Positions 34,071 through 47,047 of a DNA stretch of 64,000 nucleotides are shown piece by piece. Positions within the stretch are counted from its first letter, which is position 1; every line of letters begins with the position of its first letter. The position numbers were made by a program, and so were the translations under genes. The stretch is from NCBI RefSeq assembly GCF_003086295.3, contig NC_092038.1:131987132-132051131 (forward strand), given 5' to 3'. The DNA comes from Arachis hypogaea (taxonomy: Eukaryota > Streptophyta > Magnoliopsida > Fabales > Fabaceae). The notes beneath the pieces are model-generated. The model saw only the letters and a list, made by a program, of their open reading frames with translations, searched no databases and had not been told where the DNA came from.

Positions 34071-36917
34071 ATGGGCGGTATGTCGAACATGCTGTGGTTT
34101 TAATTCATAGGTTTCAAATGCAACGGCTTTTGTTTCTACTTTGCTTGCTCGTCTCTTCACTGTTGAAAATGTTTTACATTCGCAGGGATACAGCAGGAAA
34201 ACAGAGAAGAGAAGGTGTCTTTGGAGCTCAGTGAGGAAATTCTTCAGAGCATGGAAGTTGGAATGGCCTTCAAAGACTATGTATGTTACCCTTCCTTTCT
34301 TTTCTTGTTATAAAATTAGGGCTGCAACCTTCAAATTCAGTTCTTTGTCTTCGTAACTCTCTTATTATGCTTTCATTGCTTACCTATTTATGTGTATCTA
34401 TGCAGAATTGTAAAATTAGTTCCATGGATTTTCACAGGGCAACCAGCTATCTAGTCACTGCTAGCAATGATGAATCCATTCGTCTCTATGATGTCACTGC
34501 CGGAACGTATGCCTCTCTTTCCATTTTAGCCTCCACTGTTTTAGGTTAATCTTTTCTCCACATAATAATTTGTTCAAGTTTCTAGTGCTAGATTGGAACT
34601 CTTAACATTCTTAATGTTATTTAGTTTTCGCAACTAGAAAATTTAACATCCTTTGCAACTAAATGGTTGGGTAGATTGTTGTGTAAATATGCACAATTAG
34701 TTATTAAACATGTCAAGTTATTTAGTTATTTATTTTTAGTTTATTTACATATTTTGATGTATCATCCACATCCTTCCTGTTTTTAAGATGTCATAATTGT
34801 TACCAGATGTTTGAAGACAATTAACAGCAAGAAGTATGGGGTTGACTTGGTTTGTTTCACGTCTCATCCGACCACTGTCATATACTCATCTAGAAATGGG
34901 TGGGATGGTATGTTCCATACCTGTGTCAATTTCCACTGATTTTCGTGCACCCATTACTAATATGATTAGTTGAACCAGAATCTCTGCGGCTTCTATCGTT
35001 GCATGATAACAAGTATTTGAGATATTTCAAAGGTCATCATGACAGGTTTGCTATTTCGAACTATATGATATAGTGCTCATGTACTATCCATTTTTCCATA
35101 TAACAAAATGCATACTTGTTCTTTTTCCAGGGTTGTCTCACTTAGCTTGTGCTCCCGGAAGGAGTGCTTTATTTCTGGATCTCTTGATCGAACTGTTTTA
35201 CTATGGGATCAAAGGGCCGAGAAATGCCAGGTATGGCATTTGCATCTCTGCTTGTTTATATCCTGTATATCTTCTTGTATCTAATACATGTAACTCTTTT
35301 AGGGGATTCTTACTTACTTTATAAACAAAATAGGGACTTTTACGTGTACAAGGAAGGCCTGCTATTTCATATGATGATCAAGGGCTTGTTTTTGCAATTG
35401 CCTTTGGAGGATACATAAGAATGTTTGATGCTCGCAAGTATGAAAAGGTAAGCAAATTTTGCACAAGAATAAGTATAAAACTTGGTTCTTACATTGGTTT
35501 TATAATTTGGAGTATTAATTATGATATACTCTAATTATCTCATATGGTAAAATTCACTCTACAGGGTCCCTTTGAGATCTTTTCTGTTGGGGGAGATATT
35601 TCTGATGCAAATACAGTGAAATTTAGTAACGATGGGAGACTCATGCTTTTAACAACTGCAGATGGGCATATTCATGTTCTTGATTCATTTCGTGGCACAC
35701 TTGTTAGTATCTTTGTTACTTAAACTCAGTTCACTTCTACTTAAGTTTTTATTTATATATGCTTTGATAGGATTTCTGTGTGACTGTTCTTCTGTCATAT
35801 GTACATAGTTATCAACATAATGTCACACCTGTCTCGTGCAACTCCACGTTAGAAGCTTCTTTCAGTCCAGAGGGAATGTTTGTAATATCCGGTAAGCACT
35901 TTTGCATCAATGGAAAATTGTCAGTTCATGATTCACTTGTTTGTGCATTATTGCTAGCACAAAGTGGTTTAAGCTCTGCTAACCTTAATCAGATTGAAGG
36001 AATGCTGAAATTTTATTTACTTCTTGTTTTTTTCTTGCTTTAAATTGTGTTTTGAAGAGACTAGAAAATTTAGAAGCAATGTAACTTTAAAATGTCTTGC
36101 ATCCTGCCATTTATTTTCAACTAACTTTTTCAATCCTCTCAGCTTGGTATGGGATCCAGTTATTCTCTGCTTACTGCTTATGCTAAATGATGGTTATTAT
36201 ACTAAATTTACATTCTACTGGACCTTTACAGGTTCTGGGGATGGTAGCATTTATGCATGGAGTGTTCGAAGTGGTAAAGAGGTAAAGATTAGCTACAGGA
36301 TTTAGCCAGTGTACAGATAGTTAATCTAAAATCATATGCTTAATTGCGTCATATATGTTTAACTTTACATGATAAAGCATGTTCTTTCAGTTTTCTCTTT
36401 CCTTTCCTTTTTTGCTAAGAACCTTGTGGAATGTGCTATGATATCCCCAACAAATATTTAAGTGGAAGATAGCTCTCTTAAATTAATTAACTAATAATTG
36501 ATTTCTGTCATCTTTTTCTCCTTTGATTTATTTCCCAGAAACACCAAATATTGAAATCACATATAAAATTTAATTTAAATATTATTTTTCATACATAAAC
36601 TGAAATGTAATATTTGCAGTCAAATTAATCACTTATATACAAACTCACACCTAAAATAGTGTTTGGCATCAAAATCTTATTGAATGACAGTTAAATGTAA
36701 ATCTCTCCAATGCTATATGTAATTCCAACCGAACTTCAACGTTTATAGTTATACCCTGCTTGTATAGGTTGGTAGCTGGAGGAGTGCAACTGCTGATACT
36801 GGACCACCGGTGATAAAATGGGCACCGGGAAGTCTCATGTTCGCAACCGGATCTTCTGAGCTATCATTTTGGGTCCCAGATTTGTCTAAGTTGGGATCTT
36901 ATGTTGGAAGAAAGTAA
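34071..36917 (+). CDS. WDR82/Swd2-type WD40 protein (APRF1/S2L-like), 11 exons, one frame lesion
   Basis: Plant relatives of yeast Swd2 act in COMPASS-type H3K4 methylation and transcript 3'-end complexes and influence flowering. Exons: 34071-34077, 34186-34280, 34406-34506, 34807-34907, 34979-35045, 35131-35230, 35334-35447, 35565-35702, ninth ending 35891, 36232-36281, 36768-36917 (TAA). The product matches Arabidopsis APRF1 as I recall it almost end to end: LELSEEILQSMEVG, TASNDESIRLYDV, KYGVDLVCFTSHPTTVIYSS, YLRYFKGHHDRVVSLSLC, CFISGSLDRTVLLWDQRAEK, FAIAFGGYIRMFDARKYEKG, RLMLLTTADGHIHVLDSF, FSPEGMFVISGSGDGSIYAW, PPVIKWAPGSLMFATGSSEL. Exon 9 is odd. At the expected acceptor (35808/35809) the sequence lacks two bases and hits TAA four codons in. 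An upstream AG at 35769-35770 keeps the frame but inserts about 13 extra residues between blades. Either the gene is damaged or it now uses that site. Confidence 0.85.
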
Positions 36918-38679
36918 AAGCCATACATGATGGAGGTTCTGTTTGCCCCCACAGGCCCACAACTGACTGAAAGATACTAGACTATGATGGGGGGTAACAA
37001 ATAAGGGTGAGTTTTTCTTATTTTGACTGGTTCACCAAACACACCCTTAGTGACAAACTTTGCCTGTGTGACCGTGTATATAGAAGTATATCATTATATA
37101 AAAATCTCAATGAATCAAAATGAAGTTATTATGTCCTTTGGCTCTTCAGTTGTAACTTGTTTCTCTTTTTTCATCATCACTAGATGAAAATTATCAGGTA
37201 TAGTCAAGCTTGTTCTCTCACTACTCAAGATTTCATTTGAGCACTTGTTAAGGTCGAATTTTGTTTCTATCATTAAATTATGTCAGCATTATTACGATGT
37301 ACGAAATATAAGAACATAAAAAAAAGTTTTTTATAAGTCGTAATAATAGAAAGCATGAATATTATGACTAATCAAGAAATTTAAGTTAAAATTGAGTGTG
37401 TTAAGACCACATTAATGTTAAAATCTTTGAACCTTTTAAAGTTAAGAAAGATAAGTAGTCTTGCTTTCTATATGTACAGCAATATAGCAGTGAATAGCTT
37501 GCTTTCAAAAGCAAATCTGTAAAGTGTAAACGGTGTGTACTGCTTTAGAAAACACCGGTCAATTGTTTCTAGAAGAATGACATACATTGGTAATTTAAAT
37601 TTCTTAATTTTTTGTTTGGAAATCAACATAATAATTTTAGGATTTAACTAATTTGTCTTTTAATAATACATTTTAAAATATAATAATAAGAATTTTTTTA
37701 TGCTTTATGTTCTAATAACATATTTTAAAAATATAATAATAGAAATTTTTTGATATTTTTATATTCAATACATTGAAAACATAAAAAAATTACAACAATT
37801 TTTAGAAAATATTTTTTTATGATATATTTAACATATACTCTTAAAATATAATTTAGCAAAATTCATAATTTTATTGTCGGAGTTGTTACAATCATTGTCA
37901 AGGATATCACTAGTGGATAAGCCGATAAGGATTGAGCGCCCGTTTGAAAAATTTTAGAAGTAATTTTTTTTTTAATTTTTGATTTATGAAAAGTAGTAGT
38001 ATTAATGTCTGGTGTAATTTTTAAAACCAAATTGTAACTTTTTAAGAAGTTATTTATGAGTTTATAGAAAAATAAAAAAATGATTTTTTTCATAATACTT
38101 CTATTTTTTATTATATTTTTATAAAATAAATATAAAATAATTTATTTATAAATTATTTTTAATAGAATCATTTATTATTTAAGTTATTTTATTAAAAAGA
38201 GTTTAATTAAGTTGTTATCCAAACTCAACGTTGAGTAGTTGACGAAAAGAAGGGGAAAAGGGTTAACAGTTGTTGCCTTGTTGGCTAGATTGCGGAGACC
38301 ATTTTAGATACAACGCTCGTTAAACATTTTTATCTTGTGTCCAACATGTCTCGTGCGTCTAATAATTTGCACGAGGTGCACCTCATTCAGAATTATATAT
38401 ATTCTCATTGCCAGATGCATTTTTTTCTTTTTAAAATAAAAGAAAACCTGCTCTAATCTGACGCACTTATACCCCCACTTGGCCACTGCCCACTTGAGTC
38501 TTGATAACATGCTACTGACTCAACCATCTACGTACTTGATGGTGAAGCAACAAGCAAGTAGCAGGCATGCCCCTCATTTTATATAGAAGCAGAAAAATAG
38601 AAATTATTTTTTTTAATATAGAGAAAAAGATAGTGTTTTATTTGAATATTAATATCTAAAGCTTATTACAGTATTGTGG

Positions 38680-38830
38680 ATATATAAAAAAATGTTCAAC
38701 ATGCACTTTACGTGTTATTAAAATGTTGACACGTATTTAACACACACTCTGTATGTTGCGAAGATGATAACACATATCCAACACGCATTCTACGTGTACA
38801 ATACACGTCCTGCGTGTTGACTCTCTACCT
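38680..38830. repeat. short acacgt/acacgc repeat cluster
   Basis: Four to five imperfect units built on caacacgcattctacgtgt and its variants (caacatgcactttacgtgt, aacacacactctgtatgttg, aatacacgtcctgcgtgttg). Function unknown. Confidence 0.6.
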
Positions 38831-41800
38831 GCAAAATCTATTCATTTGTAATTACATTAAATAATTCTATTTTTAACAAAAATACTAATATATTTTTTAT
38901 ATAAAAAAATTAATCGCAGAAAAATGACATTTTATATAAAAGTGTTTCTAAGAGATAATATTTTTATTTTATTAAAAAATATAAAATAAAATTTTATTCT
39001 TAAATAAAACTCAAATAACAGATCTTGTAATAAATTAATCTTTTATCTATTCAATTAAAAATATCATACATGAATTTTCAAGAATGCTGATGAGGGAGTG
39101 GACCTACTGTCTGACAATAATTAAATGAGCCCATTTCTGGGTCTCACTATATACAGAGCAAAATAAATTTATTGAAAAAAAAGATATAAAGGTGAAAATC
39201 ACAGATAACTGAAAGTAAAATGATAACTTAAGACTATTTAAGTAAAATAAACTATTATTTATATTTACGAATATTTAAAACGTTAATAAATTTATCTAAA
39301 AAAACAAAATTGATTTTATATGTTAGATATGTCATTTTAAAAAATATATGTTAATTTTTAGAATCTCGCTAAAGTGCTAATAAAGAATCTTGATAATATA
39401 CGCAATGAGTTAGTTATTTAGTCTAATAGAGATAAATAATAAATTCAAAAACTCTCATTCAGATATTTCACATCAAATTTTAAATTTTTTAATTTCAAAT
39501 TTTAAATTTTTAAAAAATCTAATTAGTTATTTCAAAAAATTAACCATGTGAAATCTTAATTTATTAAAGCATTTCACTCCAATACTCTCTTCTTTTTCAA
39601 CCGGCGGCCATCCCACATTCATTAATAATCATTCCATTTCACCGTTGATACTTGGCTTGCCACACGCCACTCACCCTTAGTAAAAATAACCATCTGCTTA
39701 AGGATAAAAATCGTCATCTGCATACCTAATGAATTGAACATCTAACATATTTTAATTATATATAACTAAACCTAATTTTAATCAAAATAATCATCTATAT
39801 AAAAATTAAAATAACCATCTGCATACCTACTAAAATGACAATCCTAAATTGACTGTTAAAATAGAAGAAGAAGATGAATAAACAGAAAAAACAACTATTA
39901 TGGTAAAACATAGTTTTGAAGGACTAGACATGACAAAAGCAGCATTGTTGTAAAGTATATGACTCAAATCATGAAAGAAGCTAACTATATTTGGATTCGA
40001 AAAAAAAAAAGTATGGTGGTATCATCGGTGAGAAGAGGCTTGAAGGAATGGGAGAAAGCGAAACCAGTTCGGAAGAGAGGCGCGAAACCAACGGCAACAA
40101 CGTTAGGCGTCGGAGGGCGAGGCGCATCGAGTTGACCGGCGGAGGTGAGGACGGTGTGGATGGGAGAATGTAGTGGCGTCAGTATGGCCGGCGAGGAATT
40201 CAGTGACGCAAGGTGAGAACTGGAGAAGATAACGGTGAGTTTTTGACGTGTATTAAAAATTACAGTAAGATTAGAAATAACTATACATAATGTGAATTGG
40301 TTTAAATGCTAATCCTAATTTTTAAAATTTAAAATTAAATAATTAATTAATGATCTAATTTTTAATTATATTTTTTTAATTCATTGTACACAATTAATAT
40401 TAATTCTTAATATTTTCTCTAATTTTTATAATGGTCATGATTATAGTATTTAAAATGGCCATATAATTTAATAATATTTAAATATATAGTTAAAACTGAC
40501 GGTAGAGATTAAAACTAAAAGTTCTTAATTTTTATTGGACTAAAGTTAAAAGAAAAATTTTATAGGGATTAAAACCAAAAAGCATGTATTTACTAGAGAG
40601 AAAAAACTAATGGCATAAAGTAAAACCAAAATTTTTTAAATTTTATTAGACCAAAACTAGAAAACAAATATTTTGAAAGAAATTCAAAACCTTGAAAATA
40701 CTATATCTCATGAAGCTTTTAAAAATTGTCATTATGATAGTAATTTTTCATGAAAAATACTCAAGGGCAATCGAATTTATTATTTTTGTTTATTAGCTAA
40801 CAATCTAATTTTTTTAGTCTGATAATTTAATAATATATTTTTAATTCACATATTTATTAAATATTAATGTATAACAGATAATAAAAAATAATAAATTCTA
40901 CTGACATATTACATTCCTCTTTTTTCATATTTTGACGATTCACTTTATCTTCAATTAAATAATAGACTTTAAAGGGGAAACGGGGAAATTATGAATGTGG
41001 AGGGAAAAAAAAAAAGAAAAAGAAAGTGAAAAAAAGAAAATGTGAATATGTGATCATATTTAGAATAATCAGAAAAGGTGACTTTAAATATTATACACAT
41101 CATAACATAAGTATTATAGAAATAAGTGAATTTTATGGTCTCTTTTATTTTATTATGATGCCTAAATTATTTAATTTGTTTTAAAAAATAAAAAATAAAA
41201 TATTTAAAATTTATTAAATATTATTTATTTATTTTTTTAGTAAGTTATCACCGTAGAAATAAACCACCGAAAATATATAAGAGATTTATAGTTTGTTGAT
41301 TGAGGAAGGAAGGTAGAATAGCAAGGCACAATACAAGAATCATCTGCAAGCACGGGTAACGCAAGGCTGAAAAATCAGTATAATATTAGGGAAAATGCCA
41401 ATCCTACGTCACTTGTCACTCAATCGTTAAATATATAACATATGAAAAATAAAAGTTTATATAAAAAATGCATAATAATAAGTAAATTTTTACTCTTTTT
41501 CAAAAAAGGTAGGAATATAAATAATTATCTTGGTTAGTTGGTTTTTTATATTGAGTATATAGTAATTAGAAAATTACTAGATATGTAGTATGTAAATAAA
41601 ATTATAAAAAGTTATCAATATTTTTTAGTAATTTTGATCATATTTGATTAGTATAAATATTAAATTATTTTTAATAAATAAATTTTATTATTTATGTATA
41701 TAAATTTTGATAATATAAATATAAATTATATTAATTTATATGTATAATTTCTAATAAATAAAAATATTAATTATGTATTTTATATTTATAAATTTTTATA

Positions 41801-41929
41801 AATTTAAGTATAAAATATTATTGATTAAATACTGATTAAAAATAATAATATTTATTAATTATATAATATTTTTAATAAAATTATTCAACAAAAATATGAT
41901 GTGAATACAAGAATTTAACTATTATATAT

Positions 41930-42030
41930 ATAAATATATGTATATATATTATTTAATTTATTTTTAATATATATTTATATTTTAATATATATTATATTAA
42001 TAATTAATTTTATAATTAATTTTTAAGTGT
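41930..42030. repeat. dispersed AT-rich repeat, copy 1
   Basis: The words ttaatttatttttaatat, atttatattttaatatatat and attaataattaatttt run in the same order at 54820-54890. This looks like a common legume interspersed repeat; class unknown. Confidence 0.55.
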
Positions 42031-42054
42031 TTACGAAATATAATTAATTATTCA

Positions 42055-42360
42055 ATGGATTCTGTTAGGGAGATAATGGACTATTTGTACAATGTGTATA
42101 ATGGATTATTGAGTTATAAAATGAACATCTTACATACTATTTAGAATAATCATCCGAGTACTAGGGATAATAAACATCTTCTCAAAAAATTAAATTGATT
42201 TTGGAGTTCACTAAGGATCAAACTCTGGATCTTTTTGATCTAGCATTTTAATACCATGTCATGATACTACTCATCCCAAAAATTTTAACCGATAAAAAAA
42301 GACAATACTAATAATTATATCTCTAATATTCCATATTCCATTAATTTCTCATACTTTTTC
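42055..42360 (-). repeat. LTR/TRIM-like fragment, copy 2
   Basis: Collinear with 31290-31600: ataaaatgaacat, aataataaacatc, gttcac(t/c)aaggat(c/t)aaac, taccat(g/a)t(c/t)atgatac, taatgattatatct and variants. The primer-binding word is degraded here (aataccatgtcatg on the plus strand). Confidence 0.55.
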
Positions 42361-45300
42361 ATTTATAAATCGTTGAACTTTTATTTGAAACAATAAAAAT
42401 GGATGGGCCCGTCAGTCAATGCTGTCGAACTATGAATTATGGGCATTTTTTTATTTGTCGCGGACATATTTTAGATATTTCATCGATATTTGTTATGTTT
42501 TTTTGGTGACCGATATTTGTTTGATATATGTGTTTTATGTATTTAATTATGTCTTAATAAAAAAAAATTTTAAATATACATATTTAAATGTATTTAAGTA
42601 TTATTATGTATTAGTATGTTCAATTTTATTTTTAATATATATTTTTAAAATAAATTTAAAAATAATATCTATTATTAATTATTAAAACAAATTTTTTAAA
42701 ATATTTTATATAATTAAAAAATAGTAAATTATAATTATAATTCATCTAAAAAAAATTTATATTTTATATATGTTATATTTTTATATTTTATAAAAATTTT
42801 AAATTTATGTATTTCCATATTTTATACTATTATATCGTACTCCATATCTATATTAGTATCTGAGCATCATAATTGTCTAAGTCTCAACCTAAAGTAACCC
42901 CACATCTGCTATGGGAGTAATTGATGTTCCTGTGTATCTATCGATATTCAAATATTGTTTCTAAAGTTCTTTGTCATACTAGAACATCGTGATTCATGAT
43001 ATATTGGTATAATACCAAATGATGAACAGCACAATTATAATTTAATTTGGAGGTCAGTTTTGGTAAATTTTGATTAATGATGTTTGGCCAACTCTACTAA
43101 ACCTGTAAAAATTATGCTATTAATCTGATAATATTTTCAAATTATTAGAATACCTTTTTAGGTAATAAAATAAAAAATATAAAAATAATGAACAATGTTA
43201 AGTATACAAATAATTTCCAATTAAATTTCCACAAAAAATTATATCAATAATTTCACAAACAAAGAAACTGTGTTATTTGGAAAAAAAATTGTTATTCAAA
43301 TAAAATTTATGTGCTATATGTGTACATATATTTTTTTTTGTAATATTCAACTAAAATCTGTGTTATTTAAAGAAAAATAAAAGGAAAATATTTTATTTTT
43401 GAGTGATTTTAAAATGAAATATACATTGGATTCCCCACTACCACACACAATGATAATACTTTTTGAATGAGAAATCAAGGAATCATATTCTCAACTAATC
43501 CTATATAAAGAACTGCTGTTTCCGAAACCCTCATTGCCCAAAAAAATTATTTATTATTTACCACTTCATCAATAAAAATTACGAAATTATACATTATGTT
43601 ATAATTTTAAAGGCAAGAAAATGAAATAGAGGTGGTATGATATATTTTTTATTTGGTCCTATTGCCTGCAAAGATGTCTCAAACTTTCGTTCTCATTCTG
43701 GCACTCATTAGTCATTACTAGCAAAAAATGGCTCAGATATATTATTCCCATTTTCCTACGGATATGGAGTGGAAACTGAGAAAAAGAAATTTGCTTTTTT
43801 TTTTTTGTTAATTGTGACCGCAAATACATAATTTTCATTAACTCGTTTTTGCTGCCTCGAAATGTGAAAATGACTAATGATACATAAATTTATAATAAAT
43901 TTGTTATATATTTAAATATTTTTAGTAATTAAATCCAACTAATTTAATCTAAATATAACAAAAATTATCTACATATGTATACATAAATTATATTTCTTTT
44001 TTACATAAAAAATAGTATTAAAATTTTTTAACAGTGAATTGTAACATAAGAATTTTTTATTATTCTTATTTTTTTGTATACTTTATGTCCTTTTATTTAT
44101 AAAGTTATGTATTTTTTTTAAAAAATTTTGCATTTATCATCAATAGATAAACCAAATAAAGAAATAAAAAATTACATAATTTTTTTATTTTTTTATTTAT
44201 TTATTTTTTGTTTTATTTTTTCTTAAAGAATAAAACAAAAAAATTTATATTATAAGAGTATCAAACAAAAATAAAAGAAGAAGGAGAAAGAAAAGAAGAG
44301 ATTGTTTGAAAAAAACATAAAATAGCAAAAATAGCATCAACATTTTTTAATTATGATATATAAATTTTTTAATTCTGATACCAGAATTTCATAATCGTAA
44401 TATAAAAATTTCTTAACTGAAATTTTACAAAAAAATTTCATACAAAAGTTTTTAACAAAAAAATTATTTGATTTTTTTTTATCTATTGGACATATTTTTT
44501 TTCTTTTTTTAAGAGAGAAATAACAAAAAAAAAATAAAATAAAGAAGAATATGAATAAAAAGAAGAAGATGGTGATGATGTTGATTATACAAAAAAAAAT
44601 AAAAGAAAAAATGATGTAAAACAAGGAAGACAAAAAAAAGAAGATTATAGTATGTACGTAAAATTTAGTTATTTATATTTTTGTATCAGCTAAAATAAAA
44701 GTGGTGCATAAATCTGAGGTGTATTTTTCAACTTAGCTAATTAAATTTAGTTAAAAAAAATTTTGATGCGTAACTTTTTTTTATTTATAATTTGTTTAAG
44801 TCTTTAATAAACTAATAAATAATAATTTTTTAATTTAAATAAAAATTTCAAAAAATTTGTCCAAATAGTTACCTTAAATTCATATCCAAAAATCTTTTTT
44901 ATATTTTTTCTTTATTTATTAAATGCTAATAAACCTTTTAAAAATAATTTGAATAATTCATTTTTAATTATTAATTCATTTTAATTGTTGAACTAAATCT
45001 CACTAATCATATTATTTAATTAATTAGTCAATAAAAAAATCAATGTAATTAATTGAATATTACAATTTTTTTTTTAAATTTAGTTTTAGATTTTTATTAA
45101 AAAATTAATATATTAAAATAATTTCTTATTTTTAAGAAAACAGTATTATAGAACTAATTTTAATTAGCTAAATTTTTTATTGTAAACTTATTTTTATTTT
45201 TATTTTTTTAAAAATTTAAAATAAAATAATATTTTAAGAAAGGTTGACTTTGACTGAAATTAAACTCATAAATTACCTGTGGGTCCATGACTCTTGGATA

Positions 45301-45566
45301 TGGCTGATGCAGTAGGGAGTACCCACAAATAAAGCAAAAGAAATATTTGGAATCTGCAGTAGTTAGTAATTATATTTTCTTTATTTGCATAAATATTAAA
45401 TTATTTTTAATAAATATTTTTTATTAATTTATATATATAAAATTTAAAAAAATATAAATATAAATTATATATTTTTATGTATAAATTTTTATAAATATAA
45501 GTGCAACCCACCGAGAATAATAATATAATGTACAATTGCTCATAATACAATGCATGAATTATTATG
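42361..45566. other. AT-rich intergenic
   Basis: No gene recognised. It has simple-sequence runs and several AT-only frames without amino-acid complexity. A TATA-like cctatataaag near 43500 has no coding sequence behind it. Confidence 0.55.
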
Positions 45567-45574
45567 GGATGAAT

Positions 45575-45582
45575 TATATATA
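45575..45582 (+). promoter_or_regulatory. TATA box of UGT copy 1
   Basis: Reads tatatata, 65 bp upstream of the ATG at 45647. This leaves a short leader of about 35-40 nt rich in CA/CT, normal for a plant gene. Confidence 0.55.
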
Positions 45583-45646
45583 CCCCAAAAATCGCTGCAC
45601 CAATCAACAACACAATAATACTTCTCTCCACACACCACCCTCCAAC

Positions 45647-47047
45647 ATGGCTAGAGACGAGGAAAACGAGAAGCAGCTACACATAGTAATGTTCCCATGG
45701 TTGGCTTTTGGACACATGATCCCTTACCTCGAGCTGGCCAAGCTCATAGCTCAAAATGGTCACAAAGTCACTTTCATCTCCACACCAAGAAACATAAACC
45801 GCCTCCCAAAACTCCCACAAAACCTCACCACACTCCTCAAATACGTCAACCTCCCACTACCCCGAGTCGACAATCTCCCGGAGAACGTCGAGGCCACAAC
45901 TGACGTCACATACGACGTCGTTCCGTACCTCAAGAAAGCTTTTGACTTACTCCAACAACCCTTTGCCCAATTTCTAGAATCTTCCAACGCCGACTGGGTC
46001 CTCTTCGACTTCATTCCATTTTGGGTTCCTTCCGTTGCTTCCAAACTCGGCATCAAAACCGCCTTCTACAGCATCTTTCCCGCTCCTCTAATGGGCTTCC
46101 TTGGGTCTCCTCTCTGTCTCATGGGTAACGACCCAATCCGTACCCAACCCGAAAACTTCACCGTCCCTCCGCCGTGGGTCCCATTCCCTTCCACCGTGGC
46201 ATTTCGTTACTTCGAGATTATGAGAATATCTGATGTTCTCTCCGATAACGCCTCTGGCATCTCCGACAAGTACCGCTTCGGCGCTGCCATCCAAAACTGC
46301 GACTTCGTCGCGGTTAGGGGATGCACCGACTTCCAACCCGAGTGGTTTCAGGTGCTGCGGAATATTTACCAGAAACCTGTTCTCCCGGTTGGCCAGCTCC
46401 CCACGACGGGGTTTGCCGGTGGCGAAGACAACGACGCGTGGCGGTGGATGAAGGAGTGGCTTGACAAGCAGGCGCGTGGGAGAGTGGTGTACGTGGCGTT
46501 CGGGAGCGAAGCGAAACCGAGCCAGGAGGAAGTAAGGGAGATAGCTCTCGGGTTGGAGAAAACGGAGCTTCCGTTCTTTTGGGTGCTTAGGACTCGACGG
46601 GGAACTTCCGACACGGAGGAGCTGCGTCTGCCGGAGGGGTTCGAGGTGCGAACGAAGGAGAGGGGAGTGGTGTGGACGAGTTGGGCGCCGCAGTTGAAGA
46701 TAATAGGGCACGAGAGTGTGGGTGGATTCTTGACTCACTCTGGTTGGACTTCGGTGGTTGAGGCTGTTGAGAAGGAGAAGCCATTGGTGCTGCTTACATT
46801 TCTTGCGGACCAGGGGATCAACGCAAGGGTGGTCGAGGAGAAGAAAATGGGGTATTCTGTGCCAAGGAACGAGTTGGATGGGTCGTTTACGAGCGATGCG
46901 GTGGCTGAGTCGGTTAGGCTTGTGATGGTGGAAGAAGAGGGAAGGGTTTATAGAGAGAATATAAAAAAGGTGAAGCACTTTTTTGTGAATGAAGAGAGAC
47001 AAGAGAGGTACGTTGATGAGTTGCTAAGCCACCTTCGCAGCCACTAG
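45647..47047 (+). CDS. UDP-glycosyltransferase, UGT91-like (copy 1)
   Basis: Intronless, 466 residues, usual length for GT1 enzymes. The catalytic His is H23 in PWLAFGHMIP and its partner Asp is D121 in WVLFDFIPFW. The 44-residue PSPG sugar-donor box spans 346-389, beginning WAPQ, containing HSGWTSVVEAV and ending in DQ. HSGWTS in place of the common HCGWNS, the DPIRTQPENFTVPPPWVPFPS stretch and GINARVVEEKKMGYSVPRNE point to family 91. That family includes legume enzymes adding rhamnose or other sugars to an existing saponin or flavonoid sugar. Acceptor and donor cannot be read from sequence. I took the ATG at 45647 because it gives MARDEENEKQLH, aligned with the paralogue; an upstream in-frame ATG at 45536 lies before the TATA box. 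Acts in the cytosol; no signal peptide. Confidence 0.92.
   Translation: MARDEENEKQLHIVMFPWLAFGHMIPYLELAKLIAQNGHKVTFISTPRNINRLPKLPQNLTTLLKYVNLPLPRVDNLPENVEATTDVTYDVVPYLKKAFDLLQQPFAQFLESSNADWVLFDFIPFWVPSVASKLGIKTAFYSIFPAPLMGFLGSPLCLMGNDPIRTQPENFTVPPPWVPFPSTVAFRYFEIMRISDVLSDNASGISDKYRFGAAIQNCDFVAVRGCTDFQPEWFQVLRNIYQKPVLPVGQLPTTGFAGGEDNDAWRWMKEWLDKQARGRVVYVAFGSEAKPSQEEVREIALGLEKTELPFFWVLRTRRGTSDTEELRLPEGFEVRTKERGVVWTSWAPQLKIIGHESVGGFLTHSGWTSVVEAVEKEKPLVLLTFLADQGINARVVEEKKMGYSVPRNELDGSFTSDAVAESVRLVMVEEEGRVYRENIKKVKHFFVNEERQERYVDELLSHLRSH

Larger units (their letters stand above)
36918..42054. other. AT-rich intergenic
   Basis: Contains the WDR gene 3' flank (to about 37500), then AT-rich spacer. 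Near 39600-40240 a less AT-rich stretch (ccggcggccatcc ... gtcagtatggccggcgagg) looks like part of a non-autonomous element; its short open frame has no recognisable product. At 41930-42030 there is a copy of a dispersed repeat also found at 54760-54915. Confidence 0.5.

Noticed and set aside
43500..43560. TATA-like cctatataaag followed by a plausible leader
   Set aside because: No coding sequence follows within 2 kb on the plus strand; AT-rich DNA yields such motifs often.
46088..47002. 304-codon frame on the minus strand across UGT copy 1
   Set aside because: Antisense shadow of a GC-rich conserved gene; UGT motifs on the plus strand explain the openness, and a similar shadow exists over copy 2.
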